From: Acetobacter oeni | GTDB taxonomy: Bacteria > Pseudomonadota > Alphaproteobacteria > Acetobacterales > Acetobacteraceae | DNA: 64,000 nucleotides | Reading direction: 5' to 3' | NCBI RefSeq assembly: GCF_011516825.1 | Contig: NZ_WOTA01000003.1 | Coordinates: 62,001 to 126,000, forward strand | Part shown: piece by piece, positions 34,017 through 42,693 of the stretch | Numbering within the stretch: position 1 is the stretch's first letter | Layout of the letters: every line of letters starts with the position of its first letter | Made by a program: the position numbers and the translations under genes | Notes under the pieces: model-generated | Told to the model about the DNA's origin: nothing | Database searches by the model: none | Seen by the model: the letters and a program-made list of their open reading frames with translations, nothing else

Positions 34017-34969
34017 GCGGGGCAGCAACTGCGGAGCGCGCTCCGCGTCAGAGGTTCGAAACAGCGCGTGTCGGAACGCGGGCTCATGACTGGGTGCAGC
34101 TTCTCAAGCCGCGTGTTATTTCGCTGGTGGTGTTTACCGGTGCGGCTGGCCTGATTGTCGCGCCCGGTCGGGTCAGTCCGGTTATTGCGGCTGTCAGTAT
34201 TCTCAGTATCTGCCTTGCCTCGGGGGCGGCCGGTGCGATTAATATGTGGTACGATCGCGATATTGATATTGTGATGCAGCGTACTGCCACACGCCCTATT
34301 CCAGGTGGGCGCATTCCACCCGACGCGGCGCTTGGTTACGGAGCTGGTCTCTCGGTGCTGTCCGTGGCGCTGATGTGGCTGGCTACCAACACTCTGGCTG
34401 CCGCTATCCTCGCCTTTTCGATCTTTTTCTATGCTGTCATTTATACGATGTGGCTGAAGCGCTCGACGCCGCAAAACATCGTTATCGGCGGCGCTGCCGG
34501 GGCTTTCCCTCCGATGATCGGCTGGGCTGCGGCGACAGGTTCACTAAGCGTGCTGCCGATCGTAATGTTTGCGATCGTCTTCCTGTGGACGCCCCCGCAT
34601 TTCTGGTCATTGTCGCTTTATGCCTGCAAGGATTACGGGCGTGCCGGGATCCCGATGCTTCCTGTCGTCCGCGGAGCGCGGCACACACGCTGGAATATTT
34701 TTGTCTACACACTGATTCTGCTCGCCGTATCGCTGGTTCCTTCTTTTCTGCATCTCTGCGGCATACTCTATACTTTGACGGCTTTGATTCTTGGTCTTGG
34801 CTTTGTGGCCTGCGCGGTTCGGGTGCTGCTCGAAAAGCAGGACGCAGGTGGCGTCAGTCTAAATGGTGATAAGGCCGCACGACTCTCTTTTCGTTTTTCT
34901 CTGGCTTACCTGTTTTTATTGTTTTGTGGTCTGCTTGCGGACCATGGGCTGACATGGTGGTTGTCATGA
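34013..34969 (+). CDS. ctaB: Protoheme IX farnesyltransferase (heme O synthase)
   Basis: CtaB adds a farnesyl group to protoheme to make heme O, needed by bo3-type oxidases and as precursor of heme A. The 318-residue polytopic protein has the prenyltransferase motif NMWYDRDIDIVMQRTATRPI near residues 77-96 and the second conserved region YACKDYGRAGIPMLPVVRGA near 205. It starts inside the stop of the CtaD-like gene (ATGA) and ends by an ATGA with the next ORF. Whether it serves the dead oxidase homologue or a quinol oxidase elsewhere cannot be told; the latter is the likelier need. Confidence 0.94.
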   Translation: MSGAATAERAPRQRFETARVGTRAHDWVQLLKPRVISLVVFTGAAGLIVAPGRVSPVIAAVSILSICLASGAAGAINMWYDRDIDIVMQRTATRPIPGGRIPPDAALGYGAGLSVLSVALMWLATNTLAAAILAFSIFFYAVIYTMWLKRSTPQNIVIGGAAGAFPPMIGWAAATGSLSVLPIVMFAIVFLWTPPHFWSLSLYACKDYGRAGIPMLPVVRGARHTRWNIFVYTLILLAVSLVPSFLHLCGILYTLTALILGLGFVACAVRVLLEKQDAGGVSLNGDKAARLSFRFSLAYLFLLFCGLLADHGLTWWLS

Positions 34970-35103
34970 CTGCGATGGAGAAGATGACAGAACAGGAGCA
35001 GGCAGAACTGGCAGCCCGACAGCGAGGGCGTGTGCTGGGCCTTGTCGGGTTCACGCTGGGCATGGTGCTGGTGATCTATGCTGTAGCGTTGATCCGCATC
35101 TGA
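34966..35103 (+). CDS. CoxF-like membrane miniprotein
   Basis: A 45-residue ORF that starts within the ctaB stop (ATGA). It has a charged N-terminus (MTEQEQAELAARQRGR) and one membrane helix (VLGLVGFTLGMVLVIYAVAL) ending LIRI. In many alphaproteobacteria a short protein of this form, often called CoxF, follows ctaB and precedes ctaG. The place and shape fit, although so short a sequence cannot prove homology. Here no ctaG follows; the next gene is rlmB on the other strand. Confidence 0.65.
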   Translation: MTAMEKMTEQEQAELAARQRGRVLGLVGFTLGMVLVIYAVALIRI

Positions 35104-35166
35104 GGGCATCTGCTAACCTGTCCGGTCAACGAACAGGTTAATGAGCATTTACTGAACTAAAGTCGG

Positions 35167-36051
35167 TTATTCCCTTCGCGCCAGTTCATACAGCCCGATT
35201 GCAGCCGCAATGGATACATTCAGGCTCTCCATAGTTCCCGGCATATAGAGGCCCGAAATCTCATCGCAACCTTCCCGGGTCAGACGACGCAGGCCATCAC
35301 CCTCCGAGCCGAGAACCAGAGCCGCTCTGCGACCGCCCAGCGAACTGCCGTCGAGCCGGCTTCCCCCTGCATCCAGTCCGATCGTCCAGATATCGTGCTG
35401 TTTCAACGTGTCGATACAGCGTGACAGATTAACGACCCGGACCAGGGGAACGACTTCCAGCGCACCGGAGGCGGCTTTTGCCAGTGCGGCACTTTCATCG
35501 GGCGCATGTCGATCCTGCATCACCACGCAGGCTGCGCCAAATGCTGCCGCAGAACGTAAAATGGCGCCCACATTCCTCGGGTCTGTGACCTGATCGAGAA
35601 CCAGAACAGGTCCCGGTCGCTCGAGCGCATCCTCGAGATCCATCGCTTCCAGCGGTTCTACCAGAATCGCAACGCCCTGATGCACAGCCTCCGAGCCAAG
35701 AAGTGCGGAAAACTGAGCCCGGTCAGCGCGCTCGGCGTCGGGCGGTAATGTAACTGAAAGCCGGCGTGCAAATTCTTCGTGGACTTCAGCGGAAAGCAGA
35801 ACCCGGAGCACTGTCCGTTTCGGGTTTTCAAGGACGGCCTGCGCCGCATGCACCCCGGCGACCCAGTACGGTCGTGCTCCACGTGTTGAGGACGACCGTC
35901 CATGCCGCCGTGGCGGACGCTGCGGTTGATCGGCAGACGAGTTCTCCCGGGGGGAGCGCTCACTGTTTCCACCGGACCGGGAGCGTGAGTCTTTCGCGGA
36001 ACTGGCGGAAGGGGAAGGGCGGGAACTGGCGGGACGGGATGGTGTGCGCAT
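35167..36051 (-). CDS. rlmB: TrmH-family 23S rRNA 2'-O-methyltransferase (RlmB-like)
   Basis: A SPOUT methyltransferase. The N-terminal 60 residues from the ATG at 36051 are Ser/Arg/Pro-rich and probably disordered. A substrate-binding domain (WVAGVHAAQAVLENPKRTVL) follows, then the knotted SAM domain with VLVLDQVTDPRNVGAILRSA and ALVLGSEGDGLRRLTREGCD, ending NVSIAAAIGLYELAR. RlmB methylates G2251 of 23S rRNA; this fit is likely but not exact. The frame is open to 36153. I keep the ATG at 36051 for a plausible length, although no strong ribosome site stands out for either. It diverges from tRNA-Tyr. Confidence 0.88.
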   Translation of the reverse strand: MRTPSRPASSRPSPSASSAKDSRSRSGGNSERSPRENSSADQPQRPPRRHGRSSSTRGARPYWVAGVHAAQAVLENPKRTVLRVLLSAEVHEEFARRLSVTLPPDAERADRAQFSALLGSEAVHQGVAILVEPLEAMDLEDALERPGPVLVLDQVTDPRNVGAILRSAAAFGAACVVMQDRHAPDESAALAKAASGALEVVPLVRVVNLSRCIDTLKQHDIWTIGLDAGGSRLDGSSLGGRRAALVLGSEGDGLRRLTREGCDEISGLYMPGTMESLNVSIAAAIGLYELARRE

Positions 36052-36166
36052 ATGTCTGCTATACGACGCCTTGAAAGCGCCGTCATCACGCTCAGTTATG
36101 ATCCGGGATGCATCAGGTTGAACGCCGCCGTATGATACTGCATTCGTGGACACAGTGATCGGAGTG

Positions 36167-36195
36167 TTGACACAACAGTCTGATCACCTTAAGTC
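36167..36195 (+). promoter_or_regulatory. Promoter of the tRNA-Tyr gene
   Basis: TTGACA at 36167-36172, a 17-base spacer, then TAAGTC at 36190-36195. The tRNA begins 11 bases later at 36207, so transcription would start at about 36202. The same layout is seen before rplK and rpsL. Confidence 0.6.
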
Positions 36196-36206
36196 CTCCT
36201 CGCGTC

Positions 36207-36292
36207 GGACAGGTGCCCGAGTGGCTAAAGGGGGCGGACTGTAAATCCGCTGGCGTACGCCTACGTTGGTTCGAATCCAACCCTGTCCACCA
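36207..36292 (+). tRNA. tRNA-Tyr (anticodon GUA)
   Basis: A class II tRNA of 86 bases. The acceptor stem is GGACAGG with CCTGTCC, followed by discriminator A and an encoded CCA. The anticodon stem GCGGA/TCCGC encloses CTGTAAA, giving anticodon GTA at 36241-36243. The long variable arm and the T arm with GGTTCGAATCC are intact. It diverges from rlmB and has its own promoter just upstream. Confidence 0.96.
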
Positions 36293-36694
36293 TATACATC
36301 AGATGCATTATGTGAAAATAAGCAGAATATTTTAGCGTTTGTTGCTGATAGTTCTGTTTGCGTTTCTGTGAACGCCTCGGACATAGTCACATTGGCCACG
36401 AACTGGCTGACTTTATTCCTGTCTTAATTTAGGATCGTGCATGTCGCGGCGGTGGCTTCTAATGCATTATATTGCATAATCGCAGACTCCAGGCACCTGA
36501 ATCCGGCAAACTGCATAATTATTGCTTATCCCTGGATGGGTAAGAAGTGGCGTGGCAATTGCGTTGATCTGGAATACTGAAGGTCAGGTGGTTGTTAATA
36601 TGCTGCGTCCGATCAGTTGCGAGATCAGGCTGTAAGAGCCGAACATGCTGGCTGCTGAATTTGACCGTATTCACCATATCGTTAAAAATCCCTG
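36293..36694. other. Gene-free AT-rich stretch between tRNA-Tyr and the photolyase gene
   Basis: About 400 bases with no convincing coding frame. It contains a short palindrome-like run ATGCATTATATTGCATAAT near 36461 and similar words at 36303 and 36512. No integrase, insertion sequence or attachment-site duplication of the tRNA end is seen, so the tRNA does not appear to be an island site here. Confidence 0.4.
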
Positions 36695-38125
36695 ATGCTC
36701 CCCATATCTCCTGCACTTGTCTGGTTTCGCGAAGATTTCCGCCTCGCGGATAATGCCGCGCTCAGCGATGCCTCACGGTGCGGCGCACCGCTCCTTTGTT
36801 TCACTATCCTTGATGATGCTCATATTCAGGGCGCAGCCGTTCGGTGGTGGCTTGATGGCGCTCTGCATGCTCTCAATGCGCAGTTACAGGCCCGGGGCGG
36901 TAAGCTTCATGTTTTTCGAGGCAAATCAGAACTCATTGTCAGAGAGATCGTGCAGAAAACGGGCGCGCAATCCATCTTCTGGAACCGCCGTTATGATCTG
37001 CCGGGGCGTCAGACAGATGCGGCTATCAAAGCGGAATTAAAAAACAATGGCATTGCAGTCCACAGTCATATCGGAGCTCTTCTCAACGAACCATGGACCG
37101 TAAAGACCCGTTCAGGTGCGCCATTCCAGGTCTTCAAACCGTTCTGGCGAGAAGCCCGGGAGCTTTTTCTGCCTCGTTCGCCTCTGGCCGTGCCGTCCGG
37201 ACTCACGTTTGCCAGCCTGCCTGCGGCTCTGAGCGAAGTTTGCTTCAACCCGGATAACTATTCTCTTCGGCCGGATTGTCCTGACTGGGCAGTCGGGCTC
37301 CGGGAGACCTGGATTCCGGGCGAAGAGGAGGCCCATGCTCTTCTCGATTCGTTTATGTCTCGTGACCTGACGGCCTATGCGACCTCGCGTGATTTTCCCG
37401 GGGAAAATACAAGTTCGCATCTGTCTCCTTATCTGCGTTTCGGTCACATCACTCCGGCTCAGGTCTGGCATGCTGTCGAAGAGAAAGCGCACAGAGACAG
37501 TGAGGCAGGTGCTGCCAAATTTCTCGCCGAACTCGGGTGGCGCGAATTCGCCTGGTCGCTCCTCTTCGCCCATGATGATCTCGCCACTCGCAATCTCCGA
37601 CCTGCTTTCGACGCAATGCCCTGGCGTAAAGACGGGAGAGCCCTGAAGGCGTGGCAGACGGGCCGGACCGGCTATCCTCTGGTCGATGCCGGGATGCGTG
37701 AGCTCTGGCACACTGGCTGGATGCATAATCGCGTCCGGATGGTTGTTGCTTCTTTTCTGGTGAAACATCTGCTTATCGACTGGCGCGAAGGTGAACGCTG
37801 GTTCGCGGATACTCTGGTGGATTACGATCCCGCCAGCAACGCTATGAACTGGCAATGGAATGCAGGAACAGGGGTAGAGTCCGCGCCGTATTTCCGGGTC
37901 ATGAACCCTGTTCTGCAGTCGCAGAAATTCGATCCCAAGGGTGTCTATATTCGTCGCTGGGTTCCCGAACTGGCCAGCCTGCCAGATGAATTCATCCATA
38001 CACCTTGGGAGGCAGGAGAAACGTCCGGCAACGAAAGCAGGCAGGGATATCCTTCTCCGATCGTTGATCATCGTGAGGCGCGTGATCGCGCGCTGGCTGC
38101 GTGGCGGGATTTACGGGCTGACTGA
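36695..38125 (+). CDS. phrB: Deoxyribodipyrimidine photolyase
   Basis: The enzyme repairs UV cyclobutane pyrimidine dimers using light. The 476-residue protein has the N-terminal alpha/beta antenna domain (PALVWFREDFRLADNAALSD) and the C-terminal FAD domain with LSPYLRFGHITPAQVWHAVE, TGYPLVDAGMRELWHTGWMH and NWQWNAGTGVESAPYFRVMN. These are class I CPD photolyase motifs. A cryptochrome-like function is less likely given the complete motif set. The ATG at 36695 has no clear ribosome site. It stands alone. Confidence 0.95.
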   Translation: MLPISPALVWFREDFRLADNAALSDASRCGAPLLCFTILDDAHIQGAAVRWWLDGALHALNAQLQARGGKLHVFRGKSELIVREIVQKTGAQSIFWNRRYDLPGRQTDAAIKAELKNNGIAVHSHIGALLNEPWTVKTRSGAPFQVFKPFWREARELFLPRSPLAVPSGLTFASLPAALSEVCFNPDNYSLRPDCPDWAVGLRETWIPGEEEAHALLDSFMSRDLTAYATSRDFPGENTSSHLSPYLRFGHITPAQVWHAVEEKAHRDSEAGAAKFLAELGWREFAWSLLFAHDDLATRNLRPAFDAMPWRKDGRALKAWQTGRTGYPLVDAGMRELWHTGWMHNRVRMVVASFLVKHLLIDWREGERWFADTLVDYDPASNAMNWQWNAGTGVESAPYFRVMNPVLQSQKFDPKGVYIRRWVPELASLPDEFIHTPWEAGETSGNESRQGYPSPIVDHREARDRALAAWRDLRAD

Positions 38126-38310
38126 AAACTTTCATTGATCGAAATGGAGGACTCCGCCGGAGGCAGTCTGACGGATCGTCCGGCATGACAATCGAAGGCT
38201 GCATTCCGGCAAAGCGTTTCCTGAGGAACCTGTTTCAAAGCTGTCCTGCTTGCGAGCCTGCGCGATGCGGGATACCGCAGGCCGTTTTAATAGCGCAGGA
38301 GCGTGCATCC

Positions 38311-39135
38311 ATGTCTTTTCCCGCCGGAGCCGTGCGGTCTGTCGCTGTCGCGTTCAGTCTGGCATTGGCGGTGCTCCCTGGAGTCGCTGATGCCGCTCCT
38401 CAGATCGAATTCCAGCGTCTGACATGGACGGAAATCCGGAACGCTCTCCATGCGGGCTATGACACCATCATTGTTCCGATTGGCGGCACCGAGCAGAGTG
38501 GTCCTTACATCGCTGTTGGCAAACACAATGTTCGTGCTCAGGTCATGGCCGATCGCATCGCCCTGGATCTGGGCAATACGCTTGTTGCACCCGTCATCGC
38601 TTATGTTCCGGAAGGTGGCACTGCGCCACGTACATCGCATATGCGCTTTCCCGGTACAATCTCGGTAACGCCTGCTGTATTCTCGGGCCTTCTGCGCTCG
38701 GTGGCCGAGAGCTTCCGTGTGCAGGGTTTTCGTCTTGTCGCTTTCATCGGCGACCACGGGGGATACCGGGCCGAGATGTGCAGGGTAGCTGAAGAAACAG
38801 ACCGGGCCTGGGTTCATACCGGTGCTCATGCTGCATGTATCGACGATTATTACACTGTCGTCAGCGGTAATTATGATCAGGCGTTGCGCTCTCGTGGATT
38901 GGCGGCGGATGTCGGCACACACGCCGATCTGAGCGATACCTCCCTGATGCTGGCGGTTGACCCGTCGATGGTGCGCACCGGCGCCCTGCGTTCAGCCTCG
39001 AAGCCAACGACAGCGGACGGAGTTTACGGAGGCGATCCACGTCCCGCTACAGCAGAACTCGGTCAGATAGGCGTGGATATGCAGGTAAAGGCTGCGGTGG
39101 GAGAGATCAGAAAGCTACAGGAGCAGATCCGCTAA
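38311..39135 (+). CDS. Exported creatininase-family amidohydrolase
   Basis: The 274-residue protein from the ATG at 38311 has a signal peptide (VAVAFSLALAVLPGVADA, cleavage before APQ). The mature part is creatininase-like: IIVPIGGTEQSGPYIAVGKHN near residue 55 and the second motif FIGDHGGYRAEM near 145. The usual EQHGPHLPLxTD metal-binding motif reads EQSGPYIAVGKHN here, so His and Asp ligands are altered and the metal site may differ. The family includes creatinine and formamide hydrolases; the substrate is unknown. The frame is open from 38185, but the signal peptide and AGGAG nine bases upstream support 38311. Confidence 0.78.
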   Translation: MSFPAGAVRSVAVAFSLALAVLPGVADAAPQIEFQRLTWTEIRNALHAGYDTIIVPIGGTEQSGPYIAVGKHNVRAQVMADRIALDLGNTLVAPVIAYVPEGGTAPRTSHMRFPGTISVTPAVFSGLLRSVAESFRVQGFRLVAFIGDHGGYRAEMCRVAEETDRAWVHTGAHAACIDDYYTVVSGNYDQALRSRGLAADVGTHADLSDTSLMLAVDPSMVRTGALRSASKPTTADGVYGGDPRPATAELGQIGVDMQVKAAVGEIRKLQEQIR

Positions 39136-39250
39136 TCGGTTGTGCCGCATCGGTTAAAACTCAGCTTCTGCTGCTGAATCACGCGTGGCAGAGCCGGGAG
39201 GCTCCCGAAAGCGTGGGGGGTGATTACAAACCGGACGGGATTTCCGCTTT

Positions 39251-41440
39251 TTAGTCCCTCACCTTGAAACGCCTGGAGGCATCAAGGAACTGGTGGTTCG
39301 CATCCAGCTCATGTGAAATAACGATCAGATAAGCGATGGCGCGTGTCAGTTCGATCCGCATCGTGATGTTGGCCTCACGGGCCTCGATTGTTCGCAGAAG
39401 CGCCGTCGCCCGTCGTGCTGTGCTTGAAGCTTTGCCATATTGTCCGGTGAACTGACTCATCCGGGCCATTGTGATTTCCAGTGCCCGACGCGCCTGATGC
39501 GGGATCTGGTTACGTTTCAGCAGGGTGCGGATCCGGATAATGTTCAGGCCGATCGTCATGGCTGCCAGAGTGCCCTGCAAATAGCCCTCAATTGTAGGAG
39601 AAGGGGTTGGACCTGCATGGCGGATAACGCGGGCAAAACGATCGATGTTACGGCCCGTCCAGTCCTGGGTGAGCGGGATCGGCTCGGCGGAGGCAAGGGT
39701 GCGAAGATCCTGAAGCATTGTGCGTCGCATCCGCCAGCGTTCGGATGACGCATCGAATGGAAGTACGAGACGAAAAATGCTCACGGCAAAGGCAACGCCG
39801 AGAACAACGGCACTCGTTGAGTTAAACCACTCGATTTCGTTCCAGCGTCCCTGGTTCCAGGGATGCACAAAGTTCGGCAGCAGCAATGTGTAGGCTGCCG
39901 CATGCAATGCTGTTGCCGCGTTGCGGGCTGCCAGGCCTCCGGCAATCATCGGGACTGCCAGCGCCGCAATCAGTTCCTCGTAAACTGTCAGTTGCGGCAC
40001 GACGAGAAATACCATGAAAAATGAGACAAAAGCTGCCCAGAGACTGCCCTTCAGGAAGTTTGTCGTCGCCAGAACCGGATTTTCACGTGTCGCGAACAGG
40101 CCACAGACAACGCCCACAAAGGTGATAAAGCCGATCCCGGCTGGCCATGCCGTGACTTCCCACACCAGCCCGGCCGTCGTCATGGCCAGTGTGGCGCGAA
40201 TGCCGTTATAGAAAGCTTCACGCCAGTCGCGGTGCGACTGAAGACGAAAACGGAAGTGATCGCCCTTAATTTCGTGGTGGCTGGCGTCAAACTCCGAGAG
40301 CGCGCCGTCCAGCTCTCCCAGCAGTTCGTCCAGAGCGTTATGCAGGATGCGCTCATCGAGCAAAGCGCTGACCCGGTCATCTGCAGACGGGAGATTGAGC
40401 GAGATCTCCTCCGTCAGCGCGTTCACGATTTGCTGCCGGCATTCAGCGCGTAACTGCGAGAGATCATGCCGGAGTGCGATAACGTCTTCATCAGTTTCGA
40501 GCCGCGACGGCACCGTCAGCAGGAAGGTGCGCGTCATCCCGGCTGTATTTTCAAAAGCAGGCTGAGCATGTTCAAGCGACTGGAGCCGCACGGCCATGCC
40601 CAGGCCCCTTGAAAGCAATACCGAGACCGCCGCAAGGGCCGCACGGGCATGATCGCCTTCATGCCCGTGTGGTCCCATTTCCACTTCGCTGAATTCGATC
40701 TGGTCGTTGATTGACAGCAGCGGGCCAAACAGAGCGCGGGAACGGACCAGAGCCGCCTGCTTCCCCTCGAGCAGAGAAGCGATCGCCTCGGACACACTGG
40801 AGACAGCCGTGGCAAGCTTGGTCCGGATGTTAAGACGCGCCGTCTCAGCGAGATTGTGAGCGAACAGACCTGCAAGAAGCGCCTCGCAGGTAATGCCCAG
40901 GACGATATAAGTCGCGCGGGACATCGCGATCATGAAGACATTGTCGGGATTGTTAATCGAACCCAGAGCGATGATGGCAGAGGTATAACCCGCCAATACC
41001 AGCGCATAGGAACGAAAGTTATGTACGAGCGTGGCGCACATACAACAGAACCCGAGCCAGAGACCCAGCGCGGGGAAAAACAGCCAGGGTTTCTGAGGAA
41101 AAGCCGAAACCAGCGTAATTGACGACACGACGCCCAGAACCGTGCCGACAAGACGCCAGCGCGACTTGGACATGCTTTCGCCGCGTGAACCCTGCGCCAC
41201 GATCCAGACGGTCATCGCCGCCCATTGCGGATCGTCCAGTTCCATCCACATCGCGATAACAAGAGCCAGTAACGCGGCCGCAGTTGTGCGAACGGCAAAG
41301 CCGGCAGCGGCAGGCGTGGGGGCGTACAGCCATTTCAGCGCCGCATTCCGCGATTCGCCTGGTCGCCTGATCGGGCGCAGGTGACGCAACGACGAGAGGC
41401 GCTTGATCAGAAAGAGGGGAATTCCGGGAAGCGCGGGCAC
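39251..41440 (-). CDS. FUSC-family transporter (aromatic acid exporter type)
   Basis: A 729-residue inner membrane protein made of two similar halves, each with a hydrophobic helix bundle. The first includes FAVRTTAAALLALVIAMWME and LVGTVLGVVSSITLVSAFPQ, the second ATLAMTTAGLVWEVTAWPAG near the centre; each is followed by a soluble region. This is the FUSC/AaeB layout, whose members export aromatic acids in some bacteria. The substrate is unknown. The start is a GTG at 41440 without a strong ribosome site. It is convergent to the creatininase-family gene and divergent from yidB. Confidence 0.85.
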   Translation of the reverse strand: MPALPGIPLFLIKRLSSLRHLRPIRRPGESRNAALKWLYAPTPAAAGFAVRTTAAALLALVIAMWMELDDPQWAAMTVWIVAQGSRGESMSKSRWRLVGTVLGVVSSITLVSAFPQKPWLFFPALGLWLGFCCMCATLVHNFRSYALVLAGYTSAIIALGSINNPDNVFMIAMSRATYIVLGITCEALLAGLFAHNLAETARLNIRTKLATAVSSVSEAIASLLEGKQAALVRSRALFGPLLSINDQIEFSEVEMGPHGHEGDHARAALAAVSVLLSRGLGMAVRLQSLEHAQPAFENTAGMTRTFLLTVPSRLETDEDVIALRHDLSQLRAECRQQIVNALTEEISLNLPSADDRVSALLDERILHNALDELLGELDGALSEFDASHHEIKGDHFRFRLQSHRDWREAFYNGIRATLAMTTAGLVWEVTAWPAGIGFITFVGVVCGLFATRENPVLATTNFLKGSLWAAFVSFFMVFLVVPQLTVYEELIAALAVPMIAGGLAARNAATALHAAAYTLLLPNFVHPWNQGRWNEIEWFNSTSAVVLGVAFAVSIFRLVLPFDASSERWRMRRTMLQDLRTLASAEPIPLTQDWTGRNIDRFARVIRHAGPTPSPTIEGYLQGTLAAMTIGLNIIRIRTLLKRNQIPHQARRALEITMARMSQFTGQYGKASSTARRATALLRTIEAREANITMRIELTRAIAYLIVISHELDANHQFLDASRRFKVRD

Positions 41441-41749
41441 GATCTGCTTAGGTCAGAGAGTGGATGTATCGATATGTGGATAGCGGAAGTTTGAATGTCG
41501 TGCTTGGGGTGGTAGCCGCATAACAGCCATCCTTCGTCGGAACGCACAGGAACCCCGGCCCGGCTCCGGATTGTCTTGTGTCCGGAGACCATCGCCGGTG
41601 CATGATGGTTTTCTTCGCAGAAAGTTGCCGGTCAGGCGAAAATCTCCGGGTGTTCCGGTCGCAAAACAACGGGAAGTGCGGTAGCCTCCTGCCCGGATGT
41701 CCCGTGAAAGATGCCGGGATGCGCAAAGTAACGGCCAGAAGGAACGGTC
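41441..41749. other. Divergent intergenic region between the FUSC and YidB-like genes
   Basis: About 300 bases that should hold two divergent promoters. Overlapping open frames on both strands exist, but none shows a family motif or a ribosome site. I see no clear operator or promoter. Confidence 0.4.
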
Positions 41750-42091
41750 ATGAGCATACTGGGCAATATGGTCGATAAAATCGGCAATGCGATCGGGATT
41801 GATCTGCATTCCAAACTGAATGAGCAGGTGGCGTCGCTGCTCGATCCCGCCAGAATTCAGCAGATTGTTTCCAAAGCCGACGAAGCGGGGCTGGGTGACA
41901 AGGTCCGTTCGTGGATCGGAAAAGGGGATAATCTCCCGGTATCACCGGACGAGATAAAACAGATTCTGGGCAACTCCGAAGTCCAGAATCTGGTGTCACG
42001 CACCGGCCTTCCGGCAGAGACGCTGCTTCCCGCTCTGGCGCATTTTCTGCCCGACGCCGTCGATAAAAAAACACCTGAAGGCACGGCCTGA
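41750..42091 (+). CDS. YidB-like (DUF937) protein
   Basis: A 113-residue protein. The diagnostic part is AGLGDKVRSWIGKGDNLPVS, followed by PDEIKQILGNSEVQNL and GLPAETLLPALAHFLPDAVD, as in the YidB/DUF937 family. The family has no established biochemical role. It is predicted to be helical and soluble. AAGGA precedes the ATG at 41750. A small membrane protein gene follows after 70 bases on the same strand, a possible partner. Confidence 0.85.
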   Translation: MSILGNMVDKIGNAIGIDLHSKLNEQVASLLDPARIQQIVSKADEAGLGDKVRSWIGKGDNLPVSPDEIKQILGNSEVQNLVSRTGLPAETLLPALAHFLPDAVDKKTPEGTA

Positions 42092-42161
42092 CCCGTTATC
42101 GGCTTCGGGGCGGGCTTTATGCAGGACATGACGGATCGGACAGAAGACTGAACAGGATGCC

Positions 42162-42680
42162 ATGAGCCTCTCCGATGCCATCACCCGGTTCGATCTCTGG
42201 TTGCTCGACCGGGTTTTTCAACCCGTTGCTGACCGTCTGCCGGAACGCATTACGGTCTGGGAAACCGGGATGAGCCTTCTGCTGGGCTCGCTGCTTTTGC
42301 TGGCGACATCGATTGCAGCGATGGTTGTTCTGCTGGGCGAAGACCCGGTAAACGCTGTTTACGACATTCTGATCTGGGGGATGTGGGTGGCGTTTTATCT
42401 GGGTGTGAACCGTATGCGCGGGCTCGTGCGTCCTGGTTTCATGAATCCGTTACGGACTATGTTCCTTGGCTTCCGCCCGATCTCATTTGTGTTCCTGCTA
42501 TATGCGATCTGGCAGAGCACGTCCCTGCCTCCACCGTTCAGCATAGGTCTGTGGTTTAACGCTCTGGCCGATCTGGCATTTACATGCGGGGTCTATATGA
42601 TTTCCTGCGAACAGACGCCGCCGAAAAAGAAGCAGGTCAATTGGAAACGCGAATTCGGCAGCGTTCCGGATCAGACCTGA
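42162..42680 (+). CDS. Hypothetical four-helix membrane protein
   Basis: A 172-residue protein with about four hydrophobic helices (TGMSLLLGSLLLLATSIAAM, AVYDILIWGMWVAFYLGVNR, PISFVFLLYAIWQS, NALADLAFTCGVYMISCEQT) and a basic C-terminal tail. I recognise no domain. CAGGA precedes the ATG at 42162. It follows the YidB-like gene by 70 bases and converges with ribF. Its function is unknown. Confidence 0.7.
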   Translation: MSLSDAITRFDLWLLDRVFQPVADRLPERITVWETGMSLLLGSLLLLATSIAAMVVLLGEDPVNAVYDILIWGMWVAFYLGVNRMRGLVRPGFMNPLRTMFLGFRPISFVFLLYAIWQSTSLPPPFSIGLWFNALADLAFTCGVYMISCEQTPPKKKQVNWKREFGSVPDQT

Positions 42681-42693
42681 GCAGGATATCCGT

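Noticed and set aside
36207..36694. tRNA-Tyr as an integration site for a mobile element
   Set aside because: I saw no integrase, no repeat of the tRNA 3' end and no accessory genes; the downstream genes are housekeeping.
37112..38071. 319-residue open frame antisense to the photolyase gene
   Set aside because: It is fully contained in phrB on the other strand; photolyase motifs show the sense strand is coding.
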